From an uncultured Pelagibacteraceae bacterium (GTDB lineage: Bacteria > Pseudomonadota > Alphaproteobacteria > Pelagibacterales > Pelagibacteraceae): 47,742 nucleotides of DNA. The notes below the pieces were generated by a model. That model made no database searches and was not told the origin of the DNA. It saw nothing but the letters and a program-made list of their open reading frames with translations. The stretch is from the NCBI GenBank assembly GCA_902545945.1, contig CACCID010000007.1:1-47742 (forward strand), read 5' to 3'. The position numbers were made by a program, and so were the translations under genes. Shown piece by piece: positions 10,575 through 18,124 of this stretch (positions are counted from its first letter, which is position 1; each line of letters begins with the position of its first letter).

Positions 10575-10651
10575 TGGTACAGCAGGGTGGATTCGAACCA
10601 CCGACCCCTAGTTCCACAAACTAGTGCTCTAACCAACTGAGCTACTGCTGC
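10575..10651 (-). tRNA. tRNA-His (GTG anticodon)
   Basis: A 77-nt cloverleaf with encoded CCA (10575-10577). Acceptor arms are GCAGCAG and CTGCTGT, D arm AGCTCAGTTGGTTAGAGC, anticodon stem CTAGT/ACTAG with loop TTGTGGA (anticodon GTG at 10615-10617), and T arm GGTGG-TTCGAAT-CCACC. The base before position 1 is C, not G; the discriminator is A73; and the first pair is G1:U72. Canonical bacterial tRNA-His has G-1 paired with C73. The gene is immediately upstream of hisS. Confidence 0.96.
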
Positions 10652-10705
10652 GTCCCTGTTATGTTTATCTTAATTTTTATTAAATTTATATATTTTTGAT
10701 TATAA

Positions 10706-10742
10706 GCTAAGCAATTGCCTAGCGTGCATTCTGTGAGAATGT
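10706..10742 (-). other. Two tandem small stem-loops upstream of tRNA-His
   Basis: On the minus strand, CATTCT-CAC-AGAATG (10741-10727) is followed by GCTAGGC-AATT-GCTTAGC (10723-10706), the latter fully paired with one G-U. They are more G+C-rich than the surrounding spacer and lie 55-90 nt before the tRNA. A TATAAT sits just downstream (10704-10699), so this may be promoter-proximal DNA or part of a leader. I cannot assign a function. Confidence 0.4.
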
Positions 10743-10822
10743 GTTCTGGGTGTAGATAATTTGTTTTTTATAATCATTGTTATCTATTTAAGAAATAAAT
10801 GTGTCTTTTTCAAGAAAGAATT

Positions 10823-10864
10823 AGCGGGACAATAAAAAAGCCAAGCTTATCTTAATGTCCCGTT
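10823..10864 (-). terminator. Long stem-loop after the cold-shock gene, probable terminator or 3' UTR structure
   Basis: Outer arms CGGGACA (10825-10831) and TGTCCCG (10856-10862) continue inward through AAGATAAGC and GCTTTTTTA to a 3-nt TTG loop, with one bulge and one mismatch. This gives about 16-17 pairs. The run of six T lies within the 3' arm rather than after it, so it is not a textbook intrinsic terminator. It lies 26 nt after the csp stop codon. The rest of spacer 10652-10889 shows no open frame I would support. Confidence 0.5.
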
Positions 10865-10889
10865 AACCAGTGATTTTTGGAAATTTAGA

Positions 10890-11102
10890 TTAAGATGTTT
10901 TCTGCAGTTTTACTGCTGAAGGACCTTTTTCCGTGCTCTCCACTTCAAACGTTAACTCATCACCCTCGTTTAAATATTTTAAACCAGCTTCTCTAACAGC
11001 TGAAGAATGAACGAACACGTCTTTTTCTTTGTCTTCTCTTTCAATGAAACCATATCCTTTAGTACCATTGAACCACTTTACTTTACCTTTTAGTGTACTC
11101 AT
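10890..11102 (-). CDS. Cold-shock domain protein
   Basis: A 70-residue single CSD protein that binds single-stranded RNA and DNA. RNP1 is KGYGFIERE and RNP2 is VFVHSSAV, preceded by the typical N-terminus [16 protein letters not shown] ribosome-binding site AAGGA lies about 11 nt upstream of the ATG. The leader contains a 9-bp inverted repeat and is preceded by a credible promoter at 11162-11190. This gene is likely transcribed independently of accA. Cold induction is not proven by the sequence. Confidence 0.93.
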   Translation of the reverse strand: MSTLKGKVKWFNGTKGYGFIEREDKEKDVFVHSSAVREAGLKYLNEGDELTFEVESTEKGPSAVKLQKTS

Positions 11103-11134
11103 ATGTTTAGTTTTTCCTTATTAGTATTAACTTA

Positions 11135-11153
11135 AACTAATTTAAAATTAGTT
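11135..11153 (-). promoter_or_regulatory. Inverted repeat in csp leader
   Basis: Perfect arms AACTAATTT and AAATTAGTT around a single central base, located at or just after the predicted transcription start and about 33 nt before the csp start codon. It could be a 5' UTR hairpin affecting mRNA stability or a protein-binding site. The sequence is all A/T apart from one pair, so chance is possible. Confidence 0.4.
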
Positions 11154-11161
11154 ATTTGCCT

Positions 11162-11190
11162 CTTAAATAGATTTGAGAGATAAAAGTCAA
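11162..11190 (-). promoter_or_regulatory. Predicted promoter of csp
   Basis: -35 TTGACT (11190-11185), 17-nt spacer, -10 TTTAAG (11167-11162) on the minus strand, in the gap between the accA stop and the csp start. The predicted leader is about 50 nt. The -35 is strong and the -10 weak. Confidence 0.45.
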
Positions 11191-11235
11191 TAGGAGAAAA
11201 TAATATTTAAAATAATTGTTTTTTTACAACAGTGG

Positions 11236-12342
11236 CTAAAATAGAAGGGCAATTAGGCTTGTTACTGCTAATAATCCTAATCCACCATAAATTAGTTTAT
11301 TTTTCTCTAAATGAGATAAAAGTTTTTGTAAATTTGTATCTTTATAGCTCAATCCTCCTTCTTCGAGATTGTTTGATTTGCTAAATCCTTGATCTCTTCC
11401 AATTTGAAGAAATTTAGCTTTTCTATGATCATAAATTTCTTCCTTGCTAAATTTTTCAAAAGTTTTCAAATTTTTTAAAATAGAATTTTTAATATCTTCG
11501 GAAATGCTCTCAGGATCTCTATGTGCTCCACCTAAAGGCTCTGGAATTATCTCATCTATAACTCCAAGTTTTAATAAATCTTTTGCAGTTAATTTCATAG
11601 CTTCAGCAGCTTGTAGTGATTTACTTGGGTCACGCCAAAGTATTGATGCACAGCCTTCAGGAGAAATAACTGAGTAAATAGAATTTTCTAACATGATCAC
11701 TTTGTTTGATGAAGCTAAAGCAATGGCTCCTCCCGATCCTCCTTCACCAATTATTATTGAAATGTTAGGTACAGTTAAAGACATCGAACACTCAATTGAA
11801 TTTGCAATTGCGGAAGCTTGACCTCTCTGTTCAGCTCCTAAACCAGGATATGCTCCAGGTGTATCAATAAAACTTATAACTGGAATTTGAAAACGATCAG
11901 CTAGTCTCATTAATCTAATACATTTTCTATAACCCTCTGGTCTCATCATGCCAAAATTTCTTTCTATTCTACTGTTAAGGTCATCACCTTTTTCCTGACC
12001 TATAACTAAAACTGATTTATCTTTTATAATTCCAAAGCCTGCAATAACGGACTTATCATCTCCAAAATATCGATCACCTGATAATAATGTAAATTGTGAA
12101 AAAATTTTTTTTATAAAGAAATTCGATCTTGGTCTATCTTCATGTCTTGCAACTTGAGTTCTTTGCCAGCTATTTAAATTTGCGTAAGTCTCTTTTAATT
12201 TTTCATTTATCTCATTTTGAGTATTCTTAATTTTTTGTGTATCAACTTCAGAAATACCTTCTGATCCAAATGGGCTTTTTAAACCATCAACCTCTTGTTC
12301 CAAAGCTTTGATTTCTTTTTCAAATTCTAAATAATTTTTCAT
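11236..12342 (-). CDS. accA: Acetyl-CoA carboxylase carboxyltransferase alpha subunit with C-terminal membrane tail
   Basis: Transfers the carboxyl group from biotin to acetyl-CoA together with AccD, committing carbon to fatty-acid synthesis. Residues 1 to about 315 are a normal AccA: an N-terminal helical region, RTQVARHEDRPR, SGDRYFGDD, FIDTPGAYPGLGAEQRGQA and GEGGSGGAIA. The protein then continues to 368 residues. The last 19 (IYGGLGLLAVTSLIALLF region) form one hydrophobic segment at the extreme C-terminus, preceded by a Lys-containing linker. E. coli AccA (about 319 residues) has no such segment. The arrangement predicts a tail-anchored, membrane-bound carboxyltransferase. The tail is in the same frame with no sign of frameshift. 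Confidence 0.93.
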   Translation of the reverse strand: MKNYLEFEKEIKALEQEVDGLKSPFGSEGISEVDTQKIKNTQNEINEKLKETYANLNSWQRTQVARHEDRPRSNFFIKKIFSQFTLLSGDRYFGDDKSVIAGFGIIKDKSVLVIGQEKGDDLNSRIERNFGMMRPEGYRKCIRLMRLADRFQIPVISFIDTPGAYPGLGAEQRGQASAIANSIECSMSLTVPNISIIIGEGGSGGAIALASSNKVIMLENSIYSVISPEGCASILWRDPSKSLQAAEAMKLTAKDLLKLGVIDEIIPEPLGGAHRDPESISEDIKNSILKNLKTFEKFSKEEIYDHRKAKFLQIGRDQGFSKSNNLEEGGLSYKDTNLQKLLSHLEKNKLIYGGLGLLAVTSLIALLF

Positions 12343-12372
12343 ACTGAGCTAATAATGCTACTATTAATGTAT

Positions 12373-12378
12373 TATAAT
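12373..12378 (+). promoter_or_regulatory. Candidate -10 element for malate synthase gene
   Basis: TATAAT, 21 nt before the glcB start, in a 57-nt gap shared with the divergent accA start. No good -35 was found. The predicted leader is only about 15 nt, so no riboswitch fits between this promoter and the gene. Confidence 0.35.
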
Positions 12379-12399
12379 AAAATGTAAAGATCGGTCACT

Positions 12400-14544
12400 A
12401 TGAGTATTACTGAGAAAAATGGGCTAAAAATTAATAAAAAATTATTTGAATTTGTTAATAATGAAATAATTCCAGGTACTAATATTAAATCAGAGGAATT
12501 TTGGGCTAGTTTTGAAAAAGTTGTTCATGAATTAGCACCTATAAATAAAAATTTAATTCAAAAAAGAGAAAATATCCAAAAAAAAATAGATGAGTGGCAT
12601 AAAAAAAATAAAGGAAAAGAATTAAATAAGAAAGAATATTTAGAATTTTTAAAATCAATTTCTTACATTATTGAAGAAAAAGATAAATTTAATATTGAAA
12701 CAGCAGATGTAGATGATGAGATAGCAACAATAGCTGGTCCTCAACTTGTTGTGCCAGTCGATAATGCAAGGTACGCCTTAAATGCAGCTAACGCTAGATG
12801 GGGAAGCTTATATGATGCCTTGTATGGAACTGACGCAATTCCCGGCGACAGAGGTAAAGATTTTGATGAGCAAAGAGCTAAAACAGTTATAGCTTATGTT
12901 AGAGAATTTTTAAATAAAACTACTCCACTTGAAAATGGCAAATGGAATGAAATTTCTGGAATGAAAGTTAAAGATAATGATATATTTTTTCTTATTGACG
13001 GAAAAGAAATATATTTAAAAAATAAAGATCAATTCATTGGATACAATGGAGAAAAAGAAAAACCAACTTCAATTTTATTAAAAAATAATAACCTTCATAT
13101 TAATATTATAATTGATCCTAATCATTTTATTGGAAAAATTGATAAAGCATCAATTTCTGATTTCATAGTTGAGTCAGCTGTTTCAACTATAATTGATAAT
13201 GAAGACTCGGTTGCCGCAGTCGATGCTGAGGATAAAATTAAATGCTATCGTAACTGGCTAGGTTTAATGAAAGGTGATTTGACTGCCAAAGTGGAAAAAA
13301 ATGGAAAAAAATTCGTTAGAAAATTAAATCCAGATAAAACTTACATATCAAGAGATGGAAATAAAATTACTCTTCATGGTAGAGCTTTGATGTTAAATAG
13401 AAATGTAGGTCATTTAATGACCAACCCTGCTATAATACTTAAAGACGGCACAGAGATTCCAGAAGGAATAATGGATGCATTTATGTCGACGTTATGTGCT
13501 CTTCATGACTTTAAAAATAAAAAAAATTCAAGAACTGGGTCAGTCTATATTGTTAAACCAAAAATGCATGGACCAGAAGAAGTAGCTTTTACTAATACCT
13601 TGTTTGAAAAAGTTGAAGAGACTTTAGGAATCAAGAAATACTCAATTAAAGTAGGAATAATGGATGAAGAAAGAAGAACAACAATTAATTTAAAAGAATG
13701 TATCAGGCAAGTTAAGAATAGAATAGTTTTTATTAATACGGGCTTTTTAGATCGAACTGGAGATGAAATGCATACTTCATTCGAGGCTGGACCAATGATT
13801 TTTAAAGGAGATATGAAAAAATCTACTTGGCTTGGATCCTATGAAAACTGGAATGTCGATGTTGGATTAAGCTGCGGTTTTTCAGGTAAAGCTCAAATTG
13901 GAAAAGGAATGTGGGCTATGCCCGACCAGATGGCAAATATGATTGATCAAAAAATAGGACATCCAAAATCAGGAGCTAATTGTGCATGGGTTCCGTCACC
14001 CACTGCAGCTACATTACATTCAATGCACTACCATAAAGTAAATGTTTTTGAAGAACAAAATAAAATAAAATCTAGGTCTAAAGCTAAACTTGATGATATT
14101 TTAGAAATACCTACAGCCGATAGACCTAATTGGGCTATAGATGATATCAATAGAGAATTAGAAAACAATGCACAAGGAATTTTAGGATACGTAGTAAGGT
14201 GGATCAATCAAGGAATTGGTTGTTCGAAGGTTCCAGACATAAACAACATAGGTTTGATGGAAGACAGAGCTACTCTTAGAATTTCATCTCAACATATTGC
14301 AAATTGGTTACATCATGGAATATGTAAAGAAAATCAAGTTATGGAAGTGATGAAAAAAATGGCTAAAATTGTTGATGAACAAAACAAAAATGATCCTGCC
14401 TATCAAAAAATGTCTGATAACTTTGAAAAATCTGTAGCTTTCTCTGCCGCTTGTGATCTTGTGTTTAAAGGTCGCTTTCAGCCATCAGGTTATACTGAAC
14501 CTTTGCTTCATCAAAAAAGATTAGAAAAAAAAGCTAGTAATTAA
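12400..14544 (+). CDS. glcB: Malate synthase G
   Basis: Condenses glyoxylate and acetyl-CoA to malate. The 714-residue length matches the G isoform (about 720) rather than the shorter A isoform. Supporting segments are [81 protein letters not shown] and [19 protein letters not shown], with a C-terminal WLHHGI block. The gene stands alone, divergent from accA. Its stop overlaps the convergent recR stop by two bases. In studied SAR11 strains this gene is, as I recall, preceded by a glycine riboswitch; the 57-nt upstream gap here cannot hold one. Confidence 0.97.
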   Translation: MSITEKNGLKINKKLFEFVNNEIIPGTNIKSEEFWASFEKVVHELAPINKNLIQKRENIQKKIDEWHKKNKGKELNKKEYLEFLKSISYIIEEKDKFNIETADVDDEIATIAGPQLVVPVDNARYALNAANARWGSLYDALYGTDAIPGDRGKDFDEQRAKTVIAYVREFLNKTTPLENGKWNEISGMKVKDNDIFFLIDGKEIYLKNKDQFIGYNGEKEKPTSILLKNNNLHINIIIDPNHFIGKIDKASISDFIVESAVSTIIDNEDSVAAVDAEDKIKCYRNWLGLMKGDLTAKVEKNGKKFVRKLNPDKTYISRDGNKITLHGRALMLNRNVGHLMTNPAIILKDGTEIPEGIMDAFMSTLCALHDFKNKKNSRTGSVYIVKPKMHGPEEVAFTNTLFEKVEETLGIKKYSIKVGIMDEERRTTINLKECIRQVKNRIVFINTGFLDRTGDEMHTSFEAGPMIFKGDMKKSTWLGSYENWNVDVGLSCGFSGKAQIGKGMWAMPDQMANMIDQKIGHPKSGANCAWVPSPTAATLHSMHYHKVNVFEEQNKIKSRSKAKLDDILEIPTADRPNWAIDDINRELENNAQGILGYVVRWINQGIGCSKVPDINNIGLMEDRATLRISSQHIANWLHHGICKENQVMEVMKKMAKIVDEQNKNDPAYQKMSDNFEKSVAFSAACDLVFKGRFQPSGYTEPLLHQKRLEKKASN

Positions 14545-15146
14545 CTCCCAGTAACAGGAACTCTATTTTTAAAGGCTGAAAATAAAGTACCATCATCTAA
14601 CTGTTCAATCTCTCCACCCACAGGTAGGCCTTGTGCTAATTTAGTGATCTTTAGATTGTCATTTTTTATAGTATCTTCGATATAGTGAGCAGTAGTCTGG
14701 CCTTCAACAGTTGCACTTGTGGCAATAATCACTTCTTTTAAGTTATTTTTTTTAATTCTTTTAACGAGAGACTCAATAAGAAGATTTTTTTGCTCATAAT
14801 TTTCGTTGGAATTTAATGTACCTCCTAAAATATGATAATGACCTTTATAAATATTAGCAGAGTCAATGACCCACATATCAGCTAGGTTTTCTACAACACA
14901 TATTTTGTCATAAGAATTATCAGATGAGCAAATACATACTTTGTCGATTATCTTCAAGTTTCCGCAATCAACACACCTAACTACTTTTTTGTAAACTTCA
15001 GCTAAAGATTTAGCCAAAGGTTTAACCATATTGTCTTTATTATTGATCAACTTAAGTATTATTCTTTTTGCTGACTTTGGTCCTAAGCCTGGCAATTTAG
15101 AAAATTGCTGGATCAGCTCGTTTATTTCTGGAATTTCATTATCCAT
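14541..15146 (-). CDS. recR: Recombination mediator RecR
   Basis: Works with RecO/RecF to load RecA at gaps. At 201 residues it is full length. It has a helix-hairpin-helix start ([15 protein letters not shown], residues 15-29), a zinc-finger segment with Cys58, Cys61, Cys71 and Cys73, a Toprim domain ([14 protein letters not shown] onwards) and the C-terminal [16 protein letters not shown]. The second Cys pair is spaced CxC (CIC) where most RecR have CxxC. It is the last gene of ffs-dnaX-ybaB-recR, with ATGA overlap to ybaB, a standard bacterial cluster. Confidence 0.95.
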   Translation of the reverse strand: MDNEIPEINELIQQFSKLPGLGPKSAKRIILKLINNKDNMVKPLAKSLAEVYKKVVRCVDCGNLKIIDKVCICSSDNSYDKICVVENLADMWVIDSANIYKGHYHILGGTLNSNENYEQKNLLIESLVKRIKKNNLKEVIIATSATVEGQTTAHYIEDTIKNDNLKITKLAQGLPVGGEIEQLDDGTLFSAFKNRVPVTGS

Positions 15147-15466
15147 CAGAAAGGAAGTTTGAAATCTAGTGGTAAATTAAGTCCACCTGTCACTTTAGAT
15201 AATTCTTCTGCAGATTTCTTCTTTAAGTTCTCTTTTGCATTGTTGTAAGCAGCTATAATTAAATCATTAATTATTTCTTGGCTTTCTTTTTTAGCTGCAT
15301 CGCTAATTGAAATAGATTTTAATTCATAGTCACCCGACAAAGTAACTTTAACTAAATTTCCACCAGCTTCACCTTCAACTTCAATTTTTTTAATTTGATC
15401 TTGGGCTTCCTTCATCTTCTCTTGCATGGCTTTTGCTTTTGAAAGCATATCAGAAAAATTTGTCAT
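15146..15466 (-). CDS. ybaB: YbaB/EbfC family nucleoid-associated protein
   Basis: A 106-residue DNA-binding protein of the YbaB/EbfC family. Typical features are the N-terminal MLSKAKAMQEKMKEAQDQI helix, EGEAGGNLVKVTLSG, the ELKSISI strand and a C-terminal helix ending VTGGLNLPLDFKLPF. It is found between dnaX and recR as in most bacteria, starting directly before the dnaX stop (adjacent codons) and overlapping the recR start by 4 nt. The role in nucleoid structure or RecR function is not settled for the family. Confidence 0.92.
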   Translation of the reverse strand: MTNFSDMLSKAKAMQEKMKEAQDQIKKIEVEGEAGGNLVKVTLSGDYELKSISISDAAKKESQEIINDLIIAAYNNAKENLKKKSAEELSKVTGGLNLPLDFKLPF

Positions 15467-17134
15467 TTATTCCTCTTCTATTAAATCAAGTAACTTTGCA
15501 TCTGGAAAAGCTTTTTGTATATCTTGAGCTGCCTTACTTTTCTTAAATTCTTCGATCATATTATTTTTATCTTCTTGATTTTTTTCATAGATACTTTTCG
15601 CATTACTATTTTTACTTAAGGAAATAATCCATCTCTCACCTGTCCAAGATAATAATTTTTCAGTAAGATTTTTTATAAAATTTTTATTGAGTTTTTCATT
15701 AAAACTAATATCAATTTTTCCTCTATTAAAACTTACTAATTTTACATTTCGTTCAAGATCATATTTAAGCTCAATTTCTTTTTCTTTGATAGCTAAATTA
15801 ATTAAATCTTGAAAACTTGTTATTTCAATTTTTGTATTTTGATAATCTTTAGATAAATTTTTTATTGGGTTTGTTTTTATTTGATTAATATTTTTTAACT
15901 GATTTTTAATTTGATTAGAAATATTATCATTTGGTTGATCCTCAATTTTTTTTCCTATTAAAGTATCATTAGAGATTTGACCACTCTCATTTTCTAAATT
16001 TGAAACTTGTTTTTTTGTATCTATATTTTTCAAATGTACTAACTGCATAATATACATTTCTAAAGTTAGATTTTCATTTCCTACTATTCTTAAATCATCG
16101 ATGGTCTTTATAGTAAGCTGCCAAAATAAACCTATATCTTGCATGTCAATATTTTTAGAATACTGATCAATCATTTGAACTTCAGCTTCTGACACCGACA
16201 TATCTTTTTCAATTGGTCCTAGACTTATTCTTCTGCTGAATAGGTAAAGAACTTCAAGAATATCGTTTAAAAAATTCTTTGCATCTAGGCCATCATTAAT
16301 TAATTCATTTAAAATGCTTGATGCATTCTTTTCGTTTCCACTTAAAACTTCTTTAAAGAGCGTAATAACTTTGCTTTTATCTGCTAGTCCCAACATTTTC
16401 CTAACATCAGGTTCTTCTATTTGTTTATTCTCATTAATACTTTGAGAAATTAAAGCTCTATCAAGTAATGATATAGAATCTCTAACAGATCCCTCTGAAG
16501 TTCTTGCAATAAGTTTAATTGCATCTTCAGATATTTTGCCATTCTCTTTATCTGCTATCTTCTTAAGATGCTCGCAAAGTTGTTCAACACTAACTCTTTT
16601 AAGATCAAATCTCTGACACCTTGATAAAATAGTTACAGGTATTTTTCTAACCTCTGTAGTTGCTAGTATGAATTTTAAACTTGGTGGTGGTTCTTCTAAG
16701 GTTTTAAGCAAACCATTAAAGGCTTGTTTTGACAGCATGTGCACTTCATCAATTATAAATATTTTAAACTTTGCGCTTGTTGGGCTGTACTTTGAATTTT
16801 CAATTAACTCTCTCACGTCATCTATTCCTGTTTTAGATGCAGCATCCATTTCTAAAACATCCATATGATTAGAGTCGACAATTTCTTTACAATGACAATT
16901 TTCGCTTGCGCTACACTTTTCTCCTATAGAAAAATTTTTTGTACAATTTAAAGCTTTTGCAATTAAACGAGCTGTTGTAGTTTTACCTACACCTCGAATT
17001 CCAGTTAACAAATATGCGTTTGGAGTTTTTCCAACTTTGATTGCATTGGTAATGGTTTGAGCCATGACTTCTTGGCCAATTAAATCTTTAAACTCTTGTG
17101 GTCTATATTTAAGTGCTAGAATTTTGTTTGTCAT
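15467..17134 (-). CDS. dnaX: DNA polymerase III subunit gamma/tau
   Basis: Clamp-loader ATPase. From the ATG at 17134 (MTNKILALKYRPQEF) it has 555 residues. A further in-frame start at 17155 lies inside the SRP RNA gene and is rejected. Motifs are Walker A GIRGVGKTTTARL, the Cys cluster (LNCTKNFSIGEKCSASENCHC), Walker B IIDEVHMLSKQAFNGLLKTLEEPP, sensor 1 ILATTE and the SRC motif LSRCQRFDLKR. The Lys/Asn-rich C-terminal third is the tau-like region that contacts the polymerase and helicase. I did not identify a clear frameshift site for a short gamma form. It follows ffs with 7 nt between them. Confidence 0.95.
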   Translation of the reverse strand: MTNKILALKYRPQEFKDLIGQEVMAQTITNAIKVGKTPNAYLLTGIRGVGKTTTARLIAKALNCTKNFSIGEKCSASENCHCKEIVDSNHMDVLEMDAASKTGIDDVRELIENSKYSPTSAKFKIFIIDEVHMLSKQAFNGLLKTLEEPPPSLKFILATTEVRKIPVTILSRCQRFDLKRVSVEQLCEHLKKIADKENGKISEDAIKLIARTSEGSVRDSISLLDRALISQSINENKQIEEPDVRKMLGLADKSKVITLFKEVLSGNEKNASSILNELINDGLDAKNFLNDILEVLYLFSRRISLGPIEKDMSVSEAEVQMIDQYSKNIDMQDIGLFWQLTIKTIDDLRIVGNENLTLEMYIMQLVHLKNIDTKKQVSNLENESGQISNDTLIGKKIEDQPNDNISNQIKNQLKNINQIKTNPIKNLSKDYQNTKIEITSFQDLINLAIKEKEIELKYDLERNVKLVSFNRGKIDISFNEKLNKNFIKNLTEKLLSWTGERWIISLSKNSNAKSIYEKNQEDKNNMIEEFKKSKAAQDIQKAFPDAKLLDLIEEE

Positions 17135-17141
17135 TTTAAAA

Positions 17142-17231
17142 GAGGCAGGCAACAACCTGAAAAATTTTCACTACGGCTGCTTCTTTTCAGACCTGACCGG
17201 GTTTATGAAACATCCACCTGATGCCAACCTC
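17142..17231 (-). ncRNA. ffs: Signal recognition particle RNA (4.5S-type)
   Basis: On the minus strand the 90-nt sequence begins GAGGTTGGCA and ends TGCCTGCCTC, whose ends pair. The middle carries the conserved SRP domain IV hairpin: CCCGGTCAGGTCTG, then AAAAGAAGCAGCCGTAG, matching the GGUCAGG..GAAGCAGCC Ffh-binding signature. This is the short bacterial form without an Alu domain. ffs immediately before dnaX is a common arrangement. A promoter is positioned exactly for transcription to begin at the first G (17231). Confidence 0.93.
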
Positions 17232-17237
17232 AATATG

Positions 17238-17267
17238 AGTATATCAAGATCAATTTAAATACTACAA
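17238..17267 (-). promoter_or_regulatory. Predicted promoter of ffs-dnaX
   Basis: -35 TTGTAG (17267-17262), 18-nt spacer, -10 TATACT (17243-17238). The predicted start is 6-7 nt downstream, coinciding with the 5' G of the SRP RNA. Confidence 0.65.
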
Positions 17268-17289
17268 GACTAGATTTAAATTTTGTGGA

Positions 17290-18123
17290 CTATTTTTGCC
17301 TAAATGCTGAAGATTCGTACACTCCAAGGATGTCTAAAGTCACAGTATGGAAGCCTAATTCCTCTAAAGCCTTTTTTACTTTAGGTTCCTCTAAATGACC
17401 TTCAATATCTAAATAGAAATTAGCTTGCTCAAAAGTATTTTTTACTGAAAAACTTTCTAGCTTTGTTAAGTTTACTTGGTTAGTGGCAAATCCACCTAAA
17501 CATTTGTAAAGAGCTGAGGGCTCACTTTTAACCCTAAAAATACAACTAGTTAAAAACTTTTTCTGAACATCATAATCTGGTTGCTCAATATTTTTTCCCA
17601 TAATTAAAAATCTCGTTACGTTTCCTTTATCATCTTCAATATTTTTTTTGAGTATTTTTAAGTTATACATTTTTGCTGAAAGTTCTGATGCAATAGCTGC
17701 TACAGATTTATCTTTTCCTTCAGCTAAATCTTTAGCAGAACCAGCAGTATCTACTGAAATAATTGATTTAAAATTTCTTTCATTAATAATTTTTTGACAC
17801 TGGCTGATAGCTTGTGCATGACTTCTAACATATTTAATATCTTCAATTGAAGCATCTTGTTTTCCAAGCAAATTATGTTCGACTTGAAGAAAATATTCAC
17901 CATGAATTTGTAATTTATATTTTGGTAACAAATAATGAATATCTGCAACTCTTCCCGCTAATGAATTTTCTATTGGAATTACTATTTTGATACTTGGATC
18001 ATCAAAAGCCAGTTTGAAAGTATCTTCAAACGTTGAGCAGGTTTTTATATCTGCATCTTTGTAAAGATTTTCTACAGCTATATGAGAGTAAGCTCCAAGC
18101 TCTCCTTGAATTCCTATTTTCAT
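17290..18123 (-). CDS. pheA: Prephenate dehydratase
   Basis: Converts prephenate to phenylpyruvate for phenylalanine synthesis. The 277 residues comprise the dehydratase domain (IGIQGELGAYSHIA at the start, VIPIENSLAGRV near residue 50, YVRSHAQAISQC, DTAGSAKDLAEG and NVTRFLIMG) and a C-terminal ACT domain (SEPSALYKCLGGFATNQVNLTKLES), probably for feedback binding of phenylalanine. There is no fused chorismate mutase domain, as usual in Alphaproteobacteria. The start is 1 nt after the kdsB stop, so the two are co-transcribed. Confidence 0.94.
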   Translation of the reverse strand: MKIGIQGELGAYSHIAVENLYKDADIKTCSTFEDTFKLAFDDPSIKIVIPIENSLAGRVADIHYLLPKYKLQIHGEYFLQVEHNLLGKQDASIEDIKYVRSHAQAISQCQKIINERNFKSIISVDTAGSAKDLAEGKDKSVAAIASELSAKMYNLKILKKNIEDDKGNVTRFLIMGKNIEQPDYDVQKKFLTSCIFRVKSEPSALYKCLGGFATNQVNLTKLESFSVKNTFEQANFYLDIEGHLEEPKVKKALEELGFHTVTLDILGVYESSAFRQK

Positions 18124-18124
18124 A

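Noticed and set aside
10571-10636. N-terminal extension of HisRS (MVRALVCGTRGRWFES)
   Set aside because: These residues are a translation of the tRNA-His gene itself; the ATG at 10570 gives the normal HisRS start.
17135-17155. Seven extra N-terminal residues of DnaX (MLPASFK)
   Set aside because: They lie inside the SRP RNA gene; MTNKILALKYRP is the usual DnaX start.
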